This document shows, piece after piece, positions 8,115-17,217 of a stretch of 64,000 nucleotides of DNA. The stretch is taken from contig NZ_CP108568.1 in NCBI RefSeq assembly GCF_036010485.1, positions 1,798,001-1,862,000 of the forward strand, in the 5' to 3' direction. The DNA comes from Streptomyces sp. NBC_01198. Its GTDB lineage: Bacteria; Actinomycetota; Actinomycetes; Streptomycetales; Streptomycetaceae. Position 1 is the first letter of the stretch. Every line of letters starts with the position of its first letter. Below the pieces are notes generated by a model. It made no database searches. It saw nothing but the letters and a program-made list of their open reading frames with translations, and was not told the DNA's origin. Made by a program: the position numbers and the translations under genes.

Positions 8115-9209
8115 TCAGGCGGCCGTGAACGTCACGTCGTGCGCGGCGCCGGGGTCGCCGGCGGCGAGCAGCCGCAGGCCCTCCGCGCTGAGCGCCGCCC
8201 GGTCTGCGGCGCTCAGCGGGGTGAAGTGCGTGACGGAGACGGCCGCCCTGCCTTTGGCCCGGTCGAAGCGCCAGGTGCCCGCGACGAATCCGTCGACCAG
8301 GATGGAGCCGCGCACGATGCCGTTGACCGTCATCACCCGGGAGCGGTACTCCTCGGGCATGATCCGGGTGCGGTCGGCGTGCGACAGCAGGAGGTTGTCG
8401 AAGTCGGTGACGAAGCGGGCCGGCACGGGCACGGACGGGTCGGCCAGTGCCGCGTTGGGCAGGTCGTGCAGCAGCCGGCCGTCCTCGGCCCGGTATCTGC
8501 GCAGGTCCATGTCGGCGAAGACCGGCCTGAGGCCGGTCAGGCCGCTCCACTTCTGCATGTCGGCGGGGCTCGCCGGGCCGAACGCGGCCAGGTAGCGGCG
8601 GACCAGGTCCGCGGGGTCGGGCGCGATGAGCGGTTTGCCGAGCCATTCCTCCAGCAGGCCGTAGACGGGCTGCCCGCGGGCCCCCCACACCCCGCGCGGC
8701 GGCAGCTGCACCAGCGGCATCCAGGACCGCAGCGCGTTGACCAGCGAGGCGGGGTCGGCGTCCGGGAAGCGGGCGGCGAGCTCGGTACGCAACTCGCCGG
8801 GCGTACGCGGCCGTTCGCGCAACAGCGCGCGCCCGTAGGCGATCAGGGCCGCCCGGTCGACGCATGCGACGCCCTTGGCGAACTGCGAGCCGCGGAAGGA
8901 CCGTTCCAGCATCGGCCCGATCCAGTGCCGCAGCCGGATCGCGTCCGCGGCCGTCACCAGGTGCACGGTGCTGCGCATCAGCACCAGCCGGACCGCCCGC
9001 CGCGTGCTCAGCAGCTCGCCCAGCTCGGCGAAGTCGAAGCCGGCCAGCCGCGTCCACAGCCCCGGGTAGGGCGAGGTCGGGGTCTGCGACTGCAGCCCGA
9101 GCAGGTGCCTGATGGTGCCCTCGGCTCCCATCGTGACTCGCTCCAACAGGAGTTGGCGGTCGAGCAGAGTGCGGTTGAGGGTGCGCAGATCCAGCGGCTG
9201 GGTGACCAT
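8115..9209 (-). CDS. HTH_42 winged-helix protein, AlkZ/YcaQ-like (possible DNA glycosylase)
   Basis: This 364-residue protein belongs to the HTH_42 superfamily (LRTLNRTLLDRQLLLER at the N-terminus, TPGELRTEL wing region, DFDNLLLSHADR and VDGFVAGTWRF in the C-terminal half). AlkZ and YcaQ of this superfamily are DNA glycosylases that remove bulky or cross-linked bases and use a Gln-x-Gln or Gln-x-Asp motif. Here LLGLQSQTP offers a Gln-Ser-Gln at the expected position, so a repair role is possible but unproven. ATG 9209 is chosen because AAGGAG lies 11 bases upstream; the frame is open 14 codons further. It converges on the sigma-fusion gene. Confidence 0.75.
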   Translation of the reverse strand: MVTQPLDLRTLNRTLLDRQLLLERVTMGAEGTIRHLLGLQSQTPTSPYPGLWTRLAGFDFAELGELLSTRRAVRLVLMRSTVHLVTAADAIRLRHWIGPMLERSFRGSQFAKGVACVDRAALIAYGRALLRERPRTPGELRTELAARFPDADPASLVNALRSWMPLVQLPPRGVWGARGQPVYGLLEEWLGKPLIAPDPADLVRRYLAAFGPASPADMQKWSGLTGLRPVFADMDLRRYRAEDGRLLHDLPNAALADPSVPVPARFVTDFDNLLLSHADRTRIMPEEYRSRVMTVNGIVRGSILVDGFVAGTWRFDRAKGRAAVSVTHFTPLSAADRAALSAEGLRLLAAGDPGAAHDVTFTAA

Positions 9210-9286
9210 GGTCCCACGGTATTGCTCCTTGCGGACAGTTTCGGTCCGCAACGGCGGGCGCTGAGGCGGGCCGCGCCAGACCCGGT

Positions 9287-10447
9287 CTAAGCCGCCGGGT
9301 GGTTGCGGTGGCGCGCGGGCTCGCGGTCGTGGTGGATCGGGGTGTGCGCGCCGGTCAGCGGGGCGCCGGTGCCGCCGTGGCGGTGGGCGACGATCTCCGC
9401 CGCGATGGACAGCGCCGTCTCCTCGGGTGTGCGGGCGCCCAGGTCGAGGCCGATCGGCGAGTGCAGCCTGGCGAGGTCGAGGTCGCGCAGCCCGGCCTCG
9501 CGCAGCCGGTCGAGCCGGTCCAGATGGGTGCGCCGGGAGCCCATGGCGCCGACGTAGGCCAGTGGCATCCGCAGCGCGATCTCCAGCAGCGGGATGTCGA
9601 ACTTGGCGTCGTGGGTGAGGACGCAGACCACCGTACGGGCGTCCAGCCGCCCGGCGTCCGCCTCGGCGGCGAGGTAGCGGTGCGGCCAGTCCACCACGAC
9701 CGCGTCCGCGTCCGGGAAGCGGCGCGGGGTGGCGAAGACCGGGCGGGCGTCGCAGAGGGTCACCCGGTAGCCGAGGAAGGCGCCGGCGCGTACCAGCGCG
9801 GCGGCGAAGTCGATGGCGCCGAAGACCAGCATCCGCGGCGGCGGGACGCTCGTCTCGACCAGCAGGGTCAGCGGCTCGCCGCAGCGGCTGCCGTCGGCGC
9901 CGATCCCGACCGTGCCCGTACGGCCGGCGGCGAGCAGCGAGCGGGCCTCGGCGGCCGCGGTGGCGTCCCGCACCTCGTCGCCGAGAGTACCCAGGACGGC
10001 CCCCTCGGGGCGTACCAGCAGGGCCCGGCCGAGGAGTTCGGCCGGGCCCCCGGTGATCCTGGCGACCGCCGCCGCCTCCCCCGACGCGGCGGCGGCCAGG
10101 GCGGCGGCGATCTCCGGCGCGGCGGCCGGGTCGATCCGCTGGACGAGGACGTCGATGTCGCCGCCGCAGCTCAGGCCGACCGCGAAGGCGTCCTCGTCGG
10201 AGTAGCCGAAGTGCCGCAGCACCGGCCGCGCCTGGTCACCGGCGGCCAGCACCTCCTGGCACAGGTCGTAGACCGCGCTCTCCACGCAGCCCCCGGACAC
10301 GCTGCCGACGGCGGCGCCCTCGGCGTCGACGGCCAGCGCCGCGCCGGGCCGGCGCGGGGCGCTGCCACTGGTCGCGACCACGGTCGCCACCGCGAACGGC
10401 CGGCCCTGGGCGCACCAGCGGTGCAGGTCGTCGGCGATGTCCAGCAT
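9287..10447 (-). CDS. xdhC: XdhC family molybdenum-cofactor insertion/maturation protein
   Basis: The 386-residue protein has an N-terminal XdhC/CoxI domain (ATVVATSGSAPRRPGAALAV, then GSVSGGCVESAVYD) and a C-terminal Rossmann-like domain (RMLVFGAIDFAAALVRAGAF ... VLTHDAKFDIPLLEIAL ... YVGAMGSRRTH). XdhC proteins bind molybdenum cofactor, help its sulfuration and insert it into xanthine dehydrogenase-type enzymes in the cytoplasm. The start ATG follows AGAGGGGC. The gene is last in the hydroxylase operon, 113 bases after the large subunit. The Gly-Ala-x-Asp at the dinucleotide fold departs slightly from the usual Gly-x-Gly. Confidence 0.92.
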   Translation of the reverse strand: MLDIADDLHRWCAQGRPFAVATVVATSGSAPRRPGAALAVDAEGAAVGSVSGGCVESAVYDLCQEVLAAGDQARPVLRHFGYSDEDAFAVGLSCGGDIDVLVQRIDPAAAPEIAAALAAAASGEAAAVARITGGPAELLGRALLVRPEGAVLGTLGDEVRDATAAAEARSLLAAGRTGTVGIGADGSRCGEPLTLLVETSVPPPRMLVFGAIDFAAALVRAGAFLGYRVTLCDARPVFATPRRFPDADAVVVDWPHRYLAAEADAGRLDARTVVCVLTHDAKFDIPLLEIALRMPLAYVGAMGSRRTHLDRLDRLREAGLRDLDLARLHSPIGLDLGARTPEETALSIAAEIVAHRHGGTGAPLTGAHTPIHHDREPARHRNHPAA

Positions 10448-10560
10448 GGCGCTCAGCCCCTCTCTTCGCGGTGCGGCGGTCGGCCCCGGGCGGCCCGGGG
10501 CGGGTACGGGCGGTACGGGCGGGTACGGGCCGGACGAACCGTCGCCCGATGCGGAGGGGC

Positions 10561-12942
10561 CTACGTCCCGGTCAGGTGCTCGGGCCTGACCGGTGTCCTG
10601 TTCAGCTCCAGGCCGGTCGCCTGCCGGATGGCCGCGAGGACTGCCGGCGTGGACGACAGGGTCGGCGCCTCGCCGACGCCGCGCAGCCCGTAGGGGGCGT
10701 GTACGTCGGCGAGTTCGAGCACGTCGACGGGCACGGTCGGCATGTCGAGGATCGTGGGGATCAGGTAGTCGGTGAAGGACGGGTTGCGGACCAGCGCGGT
10801 CTTCGGGTCGACGACGATCTCCTCCATCACCGCCACTCCGAGGCCCTGCGCGGTGCCGCCCTGGATCTGGCCGACGACCGACAGCGGGTTGAGGGCCTTG
10901 CCGACGTCCTGTGCGCAGGCCAGTTCGACCACCTTGACCAGGCCCAGCTCCGTGTCGACCTCGACGACCGCGCGGTGGGCGGCGAAGCTGTACTGCACGT
11001 GGCCGTTGCCCTGGCCGGTGCGCAGGTCGAAGGCCTGGGTGGGCCGGTGCCTGAACTCCAATTCCAGGTCGACCACCTCGTCCTCCAGGACGTCGGCGAT
11101 GTCGGCGAGCGCCTCGCCGCCGTCGGTGACCACCCGGCCGCCCTCCAGCAGCAGTTCCGCGGTGGCCCAGGCGGGGTGGTAGGTGCCGAACTTCCTGCGG
11201 CCCAGCTCGAAGACCTTCTCCCGGACTGCCTCGCAGGTGTTCTTGACCGCGCCCCCCGTCATGTACGTCTGCCGGGAGGCGGAGGTGGAACCGGCGGACC
11301 CGACCCGGGTGTCGGCGGGCTGGATGGTGACCTGGGTGACACCCAGCTCGCTGCGGGCGATCTGCGCGTGCACGGTGACACCGCCCTGGCCCACCTCGGC
11401 CATCGCGGTGTGCACGGTCGCGACCGGCTCGCCGTTGATGACCTGCATCCGCACCCGGGCGGTGGAGTAGTCGTCGAAGCCCTCGGAGAAGCCGACGTTC
11501 TTGATGCCGACCGCGTAACCGACGCCCCGCACCACTCCTTCGCCGTGAGTGGTGTTGGACAGGCCGCCGGGCAGGGCGCGGACGTCGGCGCCCTCGGTGG
11601 TCTCCCACTGGCGTTCCGGCGGCAGCGGGCGGGACTTGACCCGGCGCAGCAGCTCCGCGACCGGGGCGGGCGAGTCCACCGGCTGGCCGGTGGGCATGAC
11701 CGTGCCCTGCTCCATGGCGTTGATCTGCCGGAACTCCACGGGGTCCATGCCCAGTTCGGCGGCGACCTTGTCCATCTGCGCCTCGTAGGCGAAGCACGCC
11801 TGGACCGCGCCGAAGCCGCGCATCGCACCGCAGGGCGGGTTGTTGGTGTAGAGGGCCAGCGCCTCGATGTCGACGTCGTCCACCACGTAGGGGCCGATCG
11901 ACAGCGAGGCGGCGTTGCCGACCACGGCGGGCGAGGCGGAGGCGTAGGCGCCGCCGTCCAGCACGATGCGGCACCGCACATGGGTCAGCCTGCCGTCGCG
12001 GGTGGCCCCGTGCTCGTACCAGAGCCTGGCCGGGTGGCGGTGGACGTGGCCGAAGAAGGACTCGAAGCGGTTGTAGACGATCTTGACCGGTTTGCCGGTG
12101 CGCAGCGCCAGCAGGCAGCCGTGGATCTGCATCGACAGGTCCTCCCGGCCGCCGAAGGCGCCGCCGACGCCGGACAGCGTCATCCGGACCTTCCGCTCCG
12201 GCAGCCCGAGCACCGGGGCGATCTGCCGCAGGTCGGAGTGCAGCCACTGGGTGGCCACGTAGAGGTCGACGCCGCCGTCCTCGGCCGGCACCGCGAGCCC
12301 CGACTCGGGGCCGAGGAATGCCTGGTCCTGCATGCCGAAGACGTACTCGCCGCTGACCACGACATCCGCGCGCCGGGCCGCCCCGGCCGCGTCGCCGCGG
12401 ACGATCGGCTGCCGGTGCACGACGTTGGGGTGGGGGACGTGGCCGATGTGGTGGTCGTCGCGGCCGTCGTGCACCAGGACCGCGTCCGGCGCGGTCGCCG
12501 ACGCCTCGTCGGTGATGACGGGCAGCGGCTCGTACTCGACGCGGATCTTGGCGGCGGCCCTGCGGGCGGTCTCCGGGTGGTCGGCGGCGACCAGTGCGAC
12601 CGGCTCGCCGTGGTGGCGGACCTTGCCGTGCGCGAGCACCGGGGTGTCCCGGATCTCCAGGCCGTAGTGCTTGACCTCGGTCGGCAGGTCGTCGTAGGTC
12701 AGCACCGCGTGGACGCCGGGGGTGGCCAGCGCCTGGCTGGTGTCGACGGAGACGATTTCGGCGTGCGCGACCGTGCTGCGCAGCGTGTAGCCCCACAGCA
12801 TGTCCTCGTGCCACAGGTCGGAGGAGTAGGCGAACTCGCCGGTGACCTTGAGGATGCCGTCCGGCCGCAGCGTGGACTCGCCGATGCCGCCCTGGGTGGG
12901 GGCGGACTGGGTGAGGCTGGTGGGGGTCCTGGTGATGCCCAT
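10561..12942 (-). CDS. Molybdenum hydroxylase large subunit (xanthine dehydrogenase family)
   Basis: This 793-residue molybdopterin-binding subunit has the aldehyde oxidase/xanthine dehydrogenase a/b hammerhead near the N-terminus (GILKVTGEFAYSSDL). Molybdopterin contacts include GVGGAFGGREDL and AMRGFGAVQA, with QGG-type loops (GQIQGGTAQGLG). The catalytic glutamate is in RGVGEAPTL near the C-terminus. Such enzymes hydroxylate purines or N-heterocycles with water as oxygen source. ATG 12942 lies one base past the stop of the 2Fe-2S gene, so the two are translationally coupled. The specific substrate (xanthine, hypoxanthine or other) is inferred from the divergent PucR regulator. Confidence 0.93.
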   Translation of the reverse strand: MGITRTPTSLTQSAPTQGGIGESTLRPDGILKVTGEFAYSSDLWHEDMLWGYTLRSTVAHAEIVSVDTSQALATPGVHAVLTYDDLPTEVKHYGLEIRDTPVLAHGKVRHHGEPVALVAADHPETARRAAAKIRVEYEPLPVITDEASATAPDAVLVHDGRDDHHIGHVPHPNVVHRQPIVRGDAAGAARRADVVVSGEYVFGMQDQAFLGPESGLAVPAEDGGVDLYVATQWLHSDLRQIAPVLGLPERKVRMTLSGVGGAFGGREDLSMQIHGCLLALRTGKPVKIVYNRFESFFGHVHRHPARLWYEHGATRDGRLTHVRCRIVLDGGAYASASPAVVGNAASLSIGPYVVDDVDIEALALYTNNPPCGAMRGFGAVQACFAYEAQMDKVAAELGMDPVEFRQINAMEQGTVMPTGQPVDSPAPVAELLRRVKSRPLPPERQWETTEGADVRALPGGLSNTTHGEGVVRGVGYAVGIKNVGFSEGFDDYSTARVRMQVINGEPVATVHTAMAEVGQGGVTVHAQIARSELGVTQVTIQPADTRVGSAGSTSASRQTYMTGGAVKNTCEAVREKVFELGRRKFGTYHPAWATAELLLEGGRVVTDGGEALADIADVLEDEVVDLELEFRHRPTQAFDLRTGQGNGHVQYSFAAHRAVVEVDTELGLVKVVELACAQDVGKALNPLSVVGQIQGGTAQGLGVAVMEEIVVDPKTALVRNPSFTDYLIPTILDMPTVPVDVLELADVHAPYGLRGVGEAPTLSSTPAVLAAIRQATGLELNRTPVRPEHLTGT

Positions 12943-12943
12943 C

Positions 12944-13420
12944 TCACGCCCCCTGTCCGGTGCGCGCGGCGGCCAGCCGGACCGCGTCGAGGATCTTCTC
13001 GTAGCCGGTGCAGCGGCACAGGTTGCCGGACAGCGCCTCGCGGATGTCGCCGTCGCTGGGCGACGGGTTGTTCTCCAGCAACTCGTCGGCCGCGACCAGC
13101 AGTCCGGGAGTGCAGAAGCCGCACTGGACGGCGCCGGCGTCCACGAACGCCTGCTGGACCGGCGACAGTTCGCCGTCCTCGCCGGCCAGTCCCTCGACGG
13201 TGTCGACCCGCCGGTCCTGCGCCTGCCCGGCGGCGACCAGGCACGAGCACACCGGCACCCCGTCCAGGCGTACCGTGCACGACCCGCATTCGCCTTGCTC
13301 GCAGGCGTTCTTGGAGCCAGGCAGCCCCATCCGCTCCCGCAGCACGTACAGCAGGCTCTCGCCCTCCCATACGTCATCGGCCTGCTGCTGCCGCCCGTTG
13401 ACGGTGAAGGTCACGCGCAT
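12944..13420 (-). CDS. Molybdenum hydroxylase 2Fe-2S subunit
   Basis: This 158-residue protein has two [2Fe-2S] clusters: a plant-ferredoxin type motif (CEQGECGSCTVRLDG then C-S-C) in the N-terminal half and a helical domain with CGFCTPG and CRCTGYEKI in the second half. It passes electrons from the molybdenum site to FAD. The start codon lies inside the end of the FAD-subunit gene (10-base overlap), and its stop is one base from the large-subunit start. The length and all eight cysteines match the family. Confidence 0.95.
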   Translation of the reverse strand: MRVTFTVNGRQQQADDVWEGESLLYVLRERMGLPGSKNACEQGECGSCTVRLDGVPVCSCLVAAGQAQDRRVDTVEGLAGEDGELSPVQQAFVDAGAVQCGFCTPGLLVAADELLENNPSPSDGDIREALSGNLCRCTGYEKILDAVRLAAARTGQGA

Positions 13421-14298
13421 GACCGGTGTCCCCTCTCGCTGCGGTACTGCTCCCACGTCCACCCCAGCGTCCTGCGGGCCAGCACGCCCAGGGCGTGCCG
13501 CCGGTAGGACGCGGTGCCGCGCACGTCGTCGATCGGGTTGGCGGCCCCGGACACCAGGTCGGCGAACTGCTTGGCCACCGACGGGGGTACGGGCTTGCCG
13601 CTGTCCCACAGGCCGCCCTCGTCCAGGGCCGCGGTGAGGAACTCCTCCGCGGTGGCGGCCCGGATCGGGGTGGGCGCGGCCGAGCCGATACCGGTGCGGA
13701 CCGTGCGGGTGTCGGGGTGCAGCGCGAGACCGAACGCGCACACCGCGATCACCATCGCGTTGCGCGTACCGACCTTGGAGAACTGCTGCGGCCCCGTCGC
13801 CTTCTTCAGGTGCACGGCCCTGATCAGCTCGTCGGGCGCCAGCGCGTTGCGCTTGACGCCGGTGTAGAAGTCCTCGATCGGGATCAGCCGGCTGCCGCGC
13901 ACCGACTCGGCCTCCACCGCGCCGCCGCCGGCCAGCAGCGCCGGGTGGGCGTCGCCGGCCGGCGAGGCGGTGCCGAGGTTGCCGCCGACGCCACCGCGGT
14001 TGCGGATCTGCGGGGAGGCCACCGTGCGGCTGGCCAGCGCCAGCCCCGGCAGTTCCGCGCCCAGCCCGGCCATGATCCGCGAGTAGGGGACCGAGGCGCC
14101 CAGTCGTACGGTGTCCGCGCCGGTCTCCCACTCCTCCAGCTCGCCGACGCGGTTGAGGTCCAGGAGGTGTCCGGGCCTGCGGTGGTCGAAGTTGATCTCG
14201 ACCATCACGTCGGTGCCCCCCGCGATGGGCACGGCCGAGGGGTGCTCCGCCTTCGCGGCGAGCGCCTCCTGCCAGCTGGCGGGTCGCAGGAATTCCAT
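13411..14298 (-). CDS. Molybdenum hydroxylase FAD-binding subunit
   Basis: This 295-residue FAD_binding_5/CO dehydrogenase medium-subunit protein has the FAD pyrophosphate loops VPIAGGTDVMV and, further on, IRNRGGVGGNLGTASPAGD. It is the first gene of the operon and would hand electrons on to an external acceptor. ATG 14298 (MEFLRPASW) is the typical family start with AAGAGA upstream; the frame runs 22 codons further but those look like leader. It overlaps the 2Fe-2S gene by 10 bases. Confidence 0.94.
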   Translation of the reverse strand: MEFLRPASWQEALAAKAEHPSAVPIAGGTDVMVEINFDHRRPGHLLDLNRVGELEEWETGADTVRLGASVPYSRIMAGLGAELPGLALASRTVASPQIRNRGGVGGNLGTASPAGDAHPALLAGGGAVEAESVRGSRLIPIEDFYTGVKRNALAPDELIRAVHLKKATGPQQFSKVGTRNAMVIAVCAFGLALHPDTRTVRTGIGSAAPTPIRAATAEEFLTAALDEGGLWDSGKPVPPSVAKQFADLVSGAANPIDDVRGTASYRRHALGVLARRTLGWTWEQYRSERGHRSCA

Positions 14299-14561
14299 GG
14301 GGTCTCTTCTCGGGATCTCGATGGCGCGGGAGTACGACCGGGGCCACTCATCTCCTGTACACACTGCGTGGCCTCAGTACACGGCCAGTGGGCCGTCCGG
14401 GTGCAGTCACCGAAAACATGAAGCACTCGGCTGGCCAACCGCCAGGTCTTGTAGATTCCTCTGAAAGAGACCGCGGGGACACCTCACGGTCTCCCACTGG
14501 CCACGAAGGACGCCGGGCAGGCGCCCGACCGGCGATGGCACGACAGGACAAGGCGACCACG
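14299..14561. promoter_or_regulatory. Divergent promoter region, hydroxylase operon / pucR
   Basis: Roughly 260 bases separate the two divergent starts. The stretch is less GC rich than its surroundings around 14,400-14,470 (TGAAGCACTC, TTGTAGATTCCTC). This fits promoters for both directions and room for PucR binding. I could not define an operator or a convincing -35/-10 pair. Confidence 0.5.
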
Positions 14562-16223
14562 ATGCGGCTGCGCACGCTCCTCGACACCGAAGCTCTCGGC
14601 CTGCGGCTGCTCGGCGGCGAAGCGGAACTCGACCGCACGGTCCGCGGCGTGATGACCACCGACCTGCGCGACCCCAGCCGCTACCTGTCCGGCGGTGAAC
14701 TGGTGCTGACCGGCCTGGCCTGGCGGCGCACCGCCGCCGACAGCGACGACTTCGTCCGCCTGCTGGCCGCCGCCGGGGTCGCCGCGCTCGCGGCCGGCGA
14801 CGCGGAGCTCAGCGCGATCCCCGACGACCTGGTCGACGCCTGCGCACGGCATCGGCTGCCGCTGTTCGCGGTGGACGCGCGGGTGGCCTTCGCGGCCATC
14901 ACCGAATACGTCGTCAGGCAGGTCTCCGGTGAGCGGGCCGGCGACCTTGCTGCGGTCGTCGAACGGCACCGCCGGCTGATGTCGTCGGGTCCGGCGGGCG
15001 GCGGCCCCGACGCCGTGCTCGACCTGCTCGGCAGCGACCTGGACCTGCGGGCCTGGGTGCTGTCGTCCACCGGCCGGGAGATCGGCGGCGCTGGCCACCC
15101 GCTGCCCGTGCCGGTCCGCGCCGAACTGGCCGGGGCGCAGCAGGCCGCGGCCCGCACCGCCCGCCGCGGCCCGTACCGGGTCGCGGTGCAGGGGCGTACG
15201 TACTCGCTCTTCCCGGTACGCGCGGGCGCCGCCGCCGATGACGTGCGCTCCCGGGTGCTGTCCGACTGGTTCCTGGCCGTCGAGGCCGACGCCGGGGAAT
15301 GGCCGGCGGAACGGCTCGACCTGCTGCAGGGCGTCACCCAGCTCATCGCCGTCGAGCGGGACCGGCGGGACGCCGCCCGCGCGGTCAGGCGGCGGCTGGC
15401 CGGCGAGGTCTTCGACCTGGTCAGGGAGGGCGCGGCGGCCGCCGAGATCGGGGCCAGGCTGCGGGCCGCGGCGCCGGTGCTCGTACCGGGCGCCGGCGGC
15501 GAGCCGCACTGGCAGGTCGTGATCGCCAAGGTCGACTGGGCCGGCGCGGAGCTGCCCGCGGACCCGGCGGCGCGGGCGCTGCTCGAAGAGGTGCTTGCCG
15601 ACCAGCCCGACCAGGGGTTCGACGGGGCCGACCGGATCGCCGTCGCCCAGGCCGAGGGCGAGGCGGTGGCGCTGGTCCCGCTGACCGGCGGCGGCCCGGG
15701 GGGCGGTATGACCGGCGCCGCGCCCGAGCCGCTGCACGCCGAGGCGCTGCTGGGGCTGCTGCGCGGGCCGCTGGCCGGCGGCCTGGGCGAGGACGGCCGG
15801 CTCACCGTCGGAGTCAGCGCCGCCGTTCACTCGCCCGAAGGCCTGCGGGGCGCGCTGGAGGAGGCCAGGCACGCCCGCCGGGTGGCCGCCGCGCGGCCGG
15901 GCCGGGTGTGCGTGGCGGGCCACGAGGAACTGGCCTCGCACGTCCTGCTGCTGCCCTTCGTGCCCGACGACGTCCGCCGCGCGTTCACCGCCCGGCTGCT
16001 CGATCCGCTGCGCGCCTACGACCGCAGGCACCGCTCGGAACTCATCCCGACCCTCGAAGCCTTCCTCGACTGCGACGGCTCCTGGACCCGGTGCGCGAGT
16101 CGGCTGCACCTGCACGTGAACACCCTGCGGTACCGGATCACCAGGATCGAGCAGCTGACCGGCCGTGACCTGGCCCGGCTCGAGGACAAGCTGGACTTCT
16201 TCCTGGCACTGCGGATGAGTTAG
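14562..16223 (+). CDS. pucR: PucR family purine-catabolism transcriptional regulator
   Basis: This is a 553-residue protein. The N-terminal PucR domain (MRLRTLLDTEALGLRLLGGE) contains GVMTTDLRDPSRYLSGGELV. A GGDEF-like CdaR middle region follows, then a C-terminal HTH_30 (LEAFLDCDGSWTRCASRLHL, then HVNTLRYRITRIEQLTGRDL). PucR proteins activate purine degradation genes. Its position opposite the molybdenum hydroxylase operon suggests that operon is its target. ATG 14562 gives the common family start MRLR; ATG 14535 is nine codons earlier. A terminator follows. Confidence 0.9.
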   Translation: MRLRTLLDTEALGLRLLGGEAELDRTVRGVMTTDLRDPSRYLSGGELVLTGLAWRRTAADSDDFVRLLAAAGVAALAAGDAELSAIPDDLVDACARHRLPLFAVDARVAFAAITEYVVRQVSGERAGDLAAVVERHRRLMSSGPAGGGPDAVLDLLGSDLDLRAWVLSSTGREIGGAGHPLPVPVRAELAGAQQAAARTARRGPYRVAVQGRTYSLFPVRAGAAADDVRSRVLSDWFLAVEADAGEWPAERLDLLQGVTQLIAVERDRRDAARAVRRRLAGEVFDLVREGAAAAEIGARLRAAAPVLVPGAGGEPHWQVVIAKVDWAGAELPADPAARALLEEVLADQPDQGFDGADRIAVAQAEGEAVALVPLTGGGPGGGMTGAAPEPLHAEALLGLLRGPLAGGLGEDGRLTVGVSAAVHSPEGLRGALEEARHARRVAAARPGRVCVAGHEELASHVLLLPFVPDDVRRAFTARLLDPLRAYDRRHRSELIPTLEAFLDCDGSWTRCASRLHLHVNTLRYRITRIEQLTGRDLARLEDKLDFFLALRMS

Positions 16224-16246
16224 TGATCCCGTTCACAAGATGTGAT

Positions 16247-16266
16247 CTCCCGCCTCTTGGCGGGAG
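16247..16266 (+). terminator. Hairpin terminator after pucR
   Basis: An 8-bp perfect stem CTCCCGCC/GGCGGGAG with a TCTT loop lies 23 bases after the stop. Confidence 0.75.
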
Positions 16267-16360
16267 GCCCCGGCGCATGTTGAACTTCCGCCACCGGCAG
16301 GCACGCGGACAACTGCCGGACATCCGCACCCGATAACGGCCCGTGAGGACCGCTCGTCCG

Positions 16361-16429
16361 CACCTGCACGGCACGCATCTGAACGGCACGCATCTGAACG
16401 GCACGAACCTGCACGGCACGCACTTCGCA
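16361..16429 (+). repeat. 15-bp tandem repeat in leader, pentapeptide-like
   Basis: There are four full units (starting at 16361, 16376, 16391 and 16406; second and third units identical, CATCTGAACGGCACG) plus a partial fifth. Read in one forward frame, each unit gives H/N-L-x-G-T. This matches the spacing of pentapeptide-repeat proteins (small residue, Asn/Asp/His, Leu/Phe). The frame runs on out of register into the next gene, so a separate protein is unlikely. Confidence 0.85.
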
Positions 16430-16460
16430 CTGGCTCGACGACGCGCTTGGGGGAGAAGCT

Positions 16461-17213
16461 GTGGCGGAAACCGCCCTGTCGGAATCTGTGGTCGCACTAC
16501 CGGACGTCTGGCGGCTGCGGGCACGCGGCTGCTGGGCGGAAGCCGCGGCGATGCTCGCGCCGTACTGCGGCGACGACCCGGGAGCCGCGCTGCGGCGGGC
16601 GGAGATCCTCATCGAGGGCGCCTTCTACCAGCTCGACGGGTGGGCCGAGGCCGAGGACGCGCTGCGGGTGGCCGAGGCGCTGGCCGGCACCGACGAGGAG
16701 CGCGGGGCCGCGGCCTCCGAACGCGGCTTCCTCGCCTACGGGGCGACGCTGCACTCGGTCCGTGACCGGGCCGACGAGGCGCGGTCGGCCTTCGGCCGCA
16801 GCGCCGCACTGCTGTCCCCGGGCTCGCCCGGGCGGCCCCTGCTGGACTTCCGGCGCGGGCTCGTCGCCCAGAACATCGCGGCGAATCCGGCGGCCGCGCG
16901 GGCCGCGTACCGGCGCGCCCACGCGGGTGCGGTGGCGCACGGCAACGCCTTCCTCACGTCGTTCACGTGGCGGCACCTGGCCGGGCTGGCCGCGGCCGAC
17001 GGCGACCTCGCGGAGGCCAGGCACGGTTTTGCGGAGTCCCTCCGGCTGCGGGTCTCCCTGGGCCACCTGGTCGGCACGGCCCCCGCCCTCCTCGCGCTGG
17101 CGGACGTCTCCCCCGACGACGAGGCCGCCGCCCTCCGGACCGAGGCCGCCCGCCTCTACACCCTCCTCGGCGCCATCCCCGCCTGGCTGGCCCCCGCCTT
17201 CCCCTCCCCCTGA
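16461..17213 (+). CDS. Alpha-helical TPR-like protein of unknown function
   Basis: This 250-residue cytoplasmic protein starts at GTG behind GGGAGAAG. It consists almost wholly of helix pairs rich in Ala, Arg and Glu (for example WAEAEDALRVAEALAG, AARAAYRRAHAGAVAHG and GDLAEARHGFAESLRLR), spaced like tetratricopeptide repeats. Such folds usually hold protein-protein contacts. No enzymatic motif or DNA-binding domain can be seen, so no function is assigned. The unusual 15-bp repeats lie in its leader; the 3' end runs into an interspersed repeat and the gene converges on a GntR regulator. Confidence 0.75.
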   Translation: MAETALSESVVALPDVWRLRARGCWAEAAAMLAPYCGDDPGAALRRAEILIEGAFYQLDGWAEAEDALRVAEALAGTDEERGAAASERGFLAYGATLHSVRDRADEARSAFGRSAALLSPGSPGRPLLDFRRGLVAQNIAANPAAARAAYRRAHAGAVAHGNAFLTSFTWRHLAGLAAADGDLAEARHGFAESLRLRVSLGHLVGTAPALLALADVSPDDEAAALRTEAARLYTLLGAIPAWLAPAFPSP

Positions 17214-17217
17214 CCCC

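Noticed and set aside
9287..12814. Very long minus-strand frame (1175 codons) spanning the large hydroxylase subunit
   Set aside because: Only its last third is XdhC. The rest is the out-of-frame shadow of the true large subunit, kept open by high GC content.
16343..16765. Separate pentapeptide-repeat protein gene
   Set aside because: Only about 25 residues fit the pattern. The rest overlaps the TPR-like gene out of frame, and no ribosome binding site precedes it.
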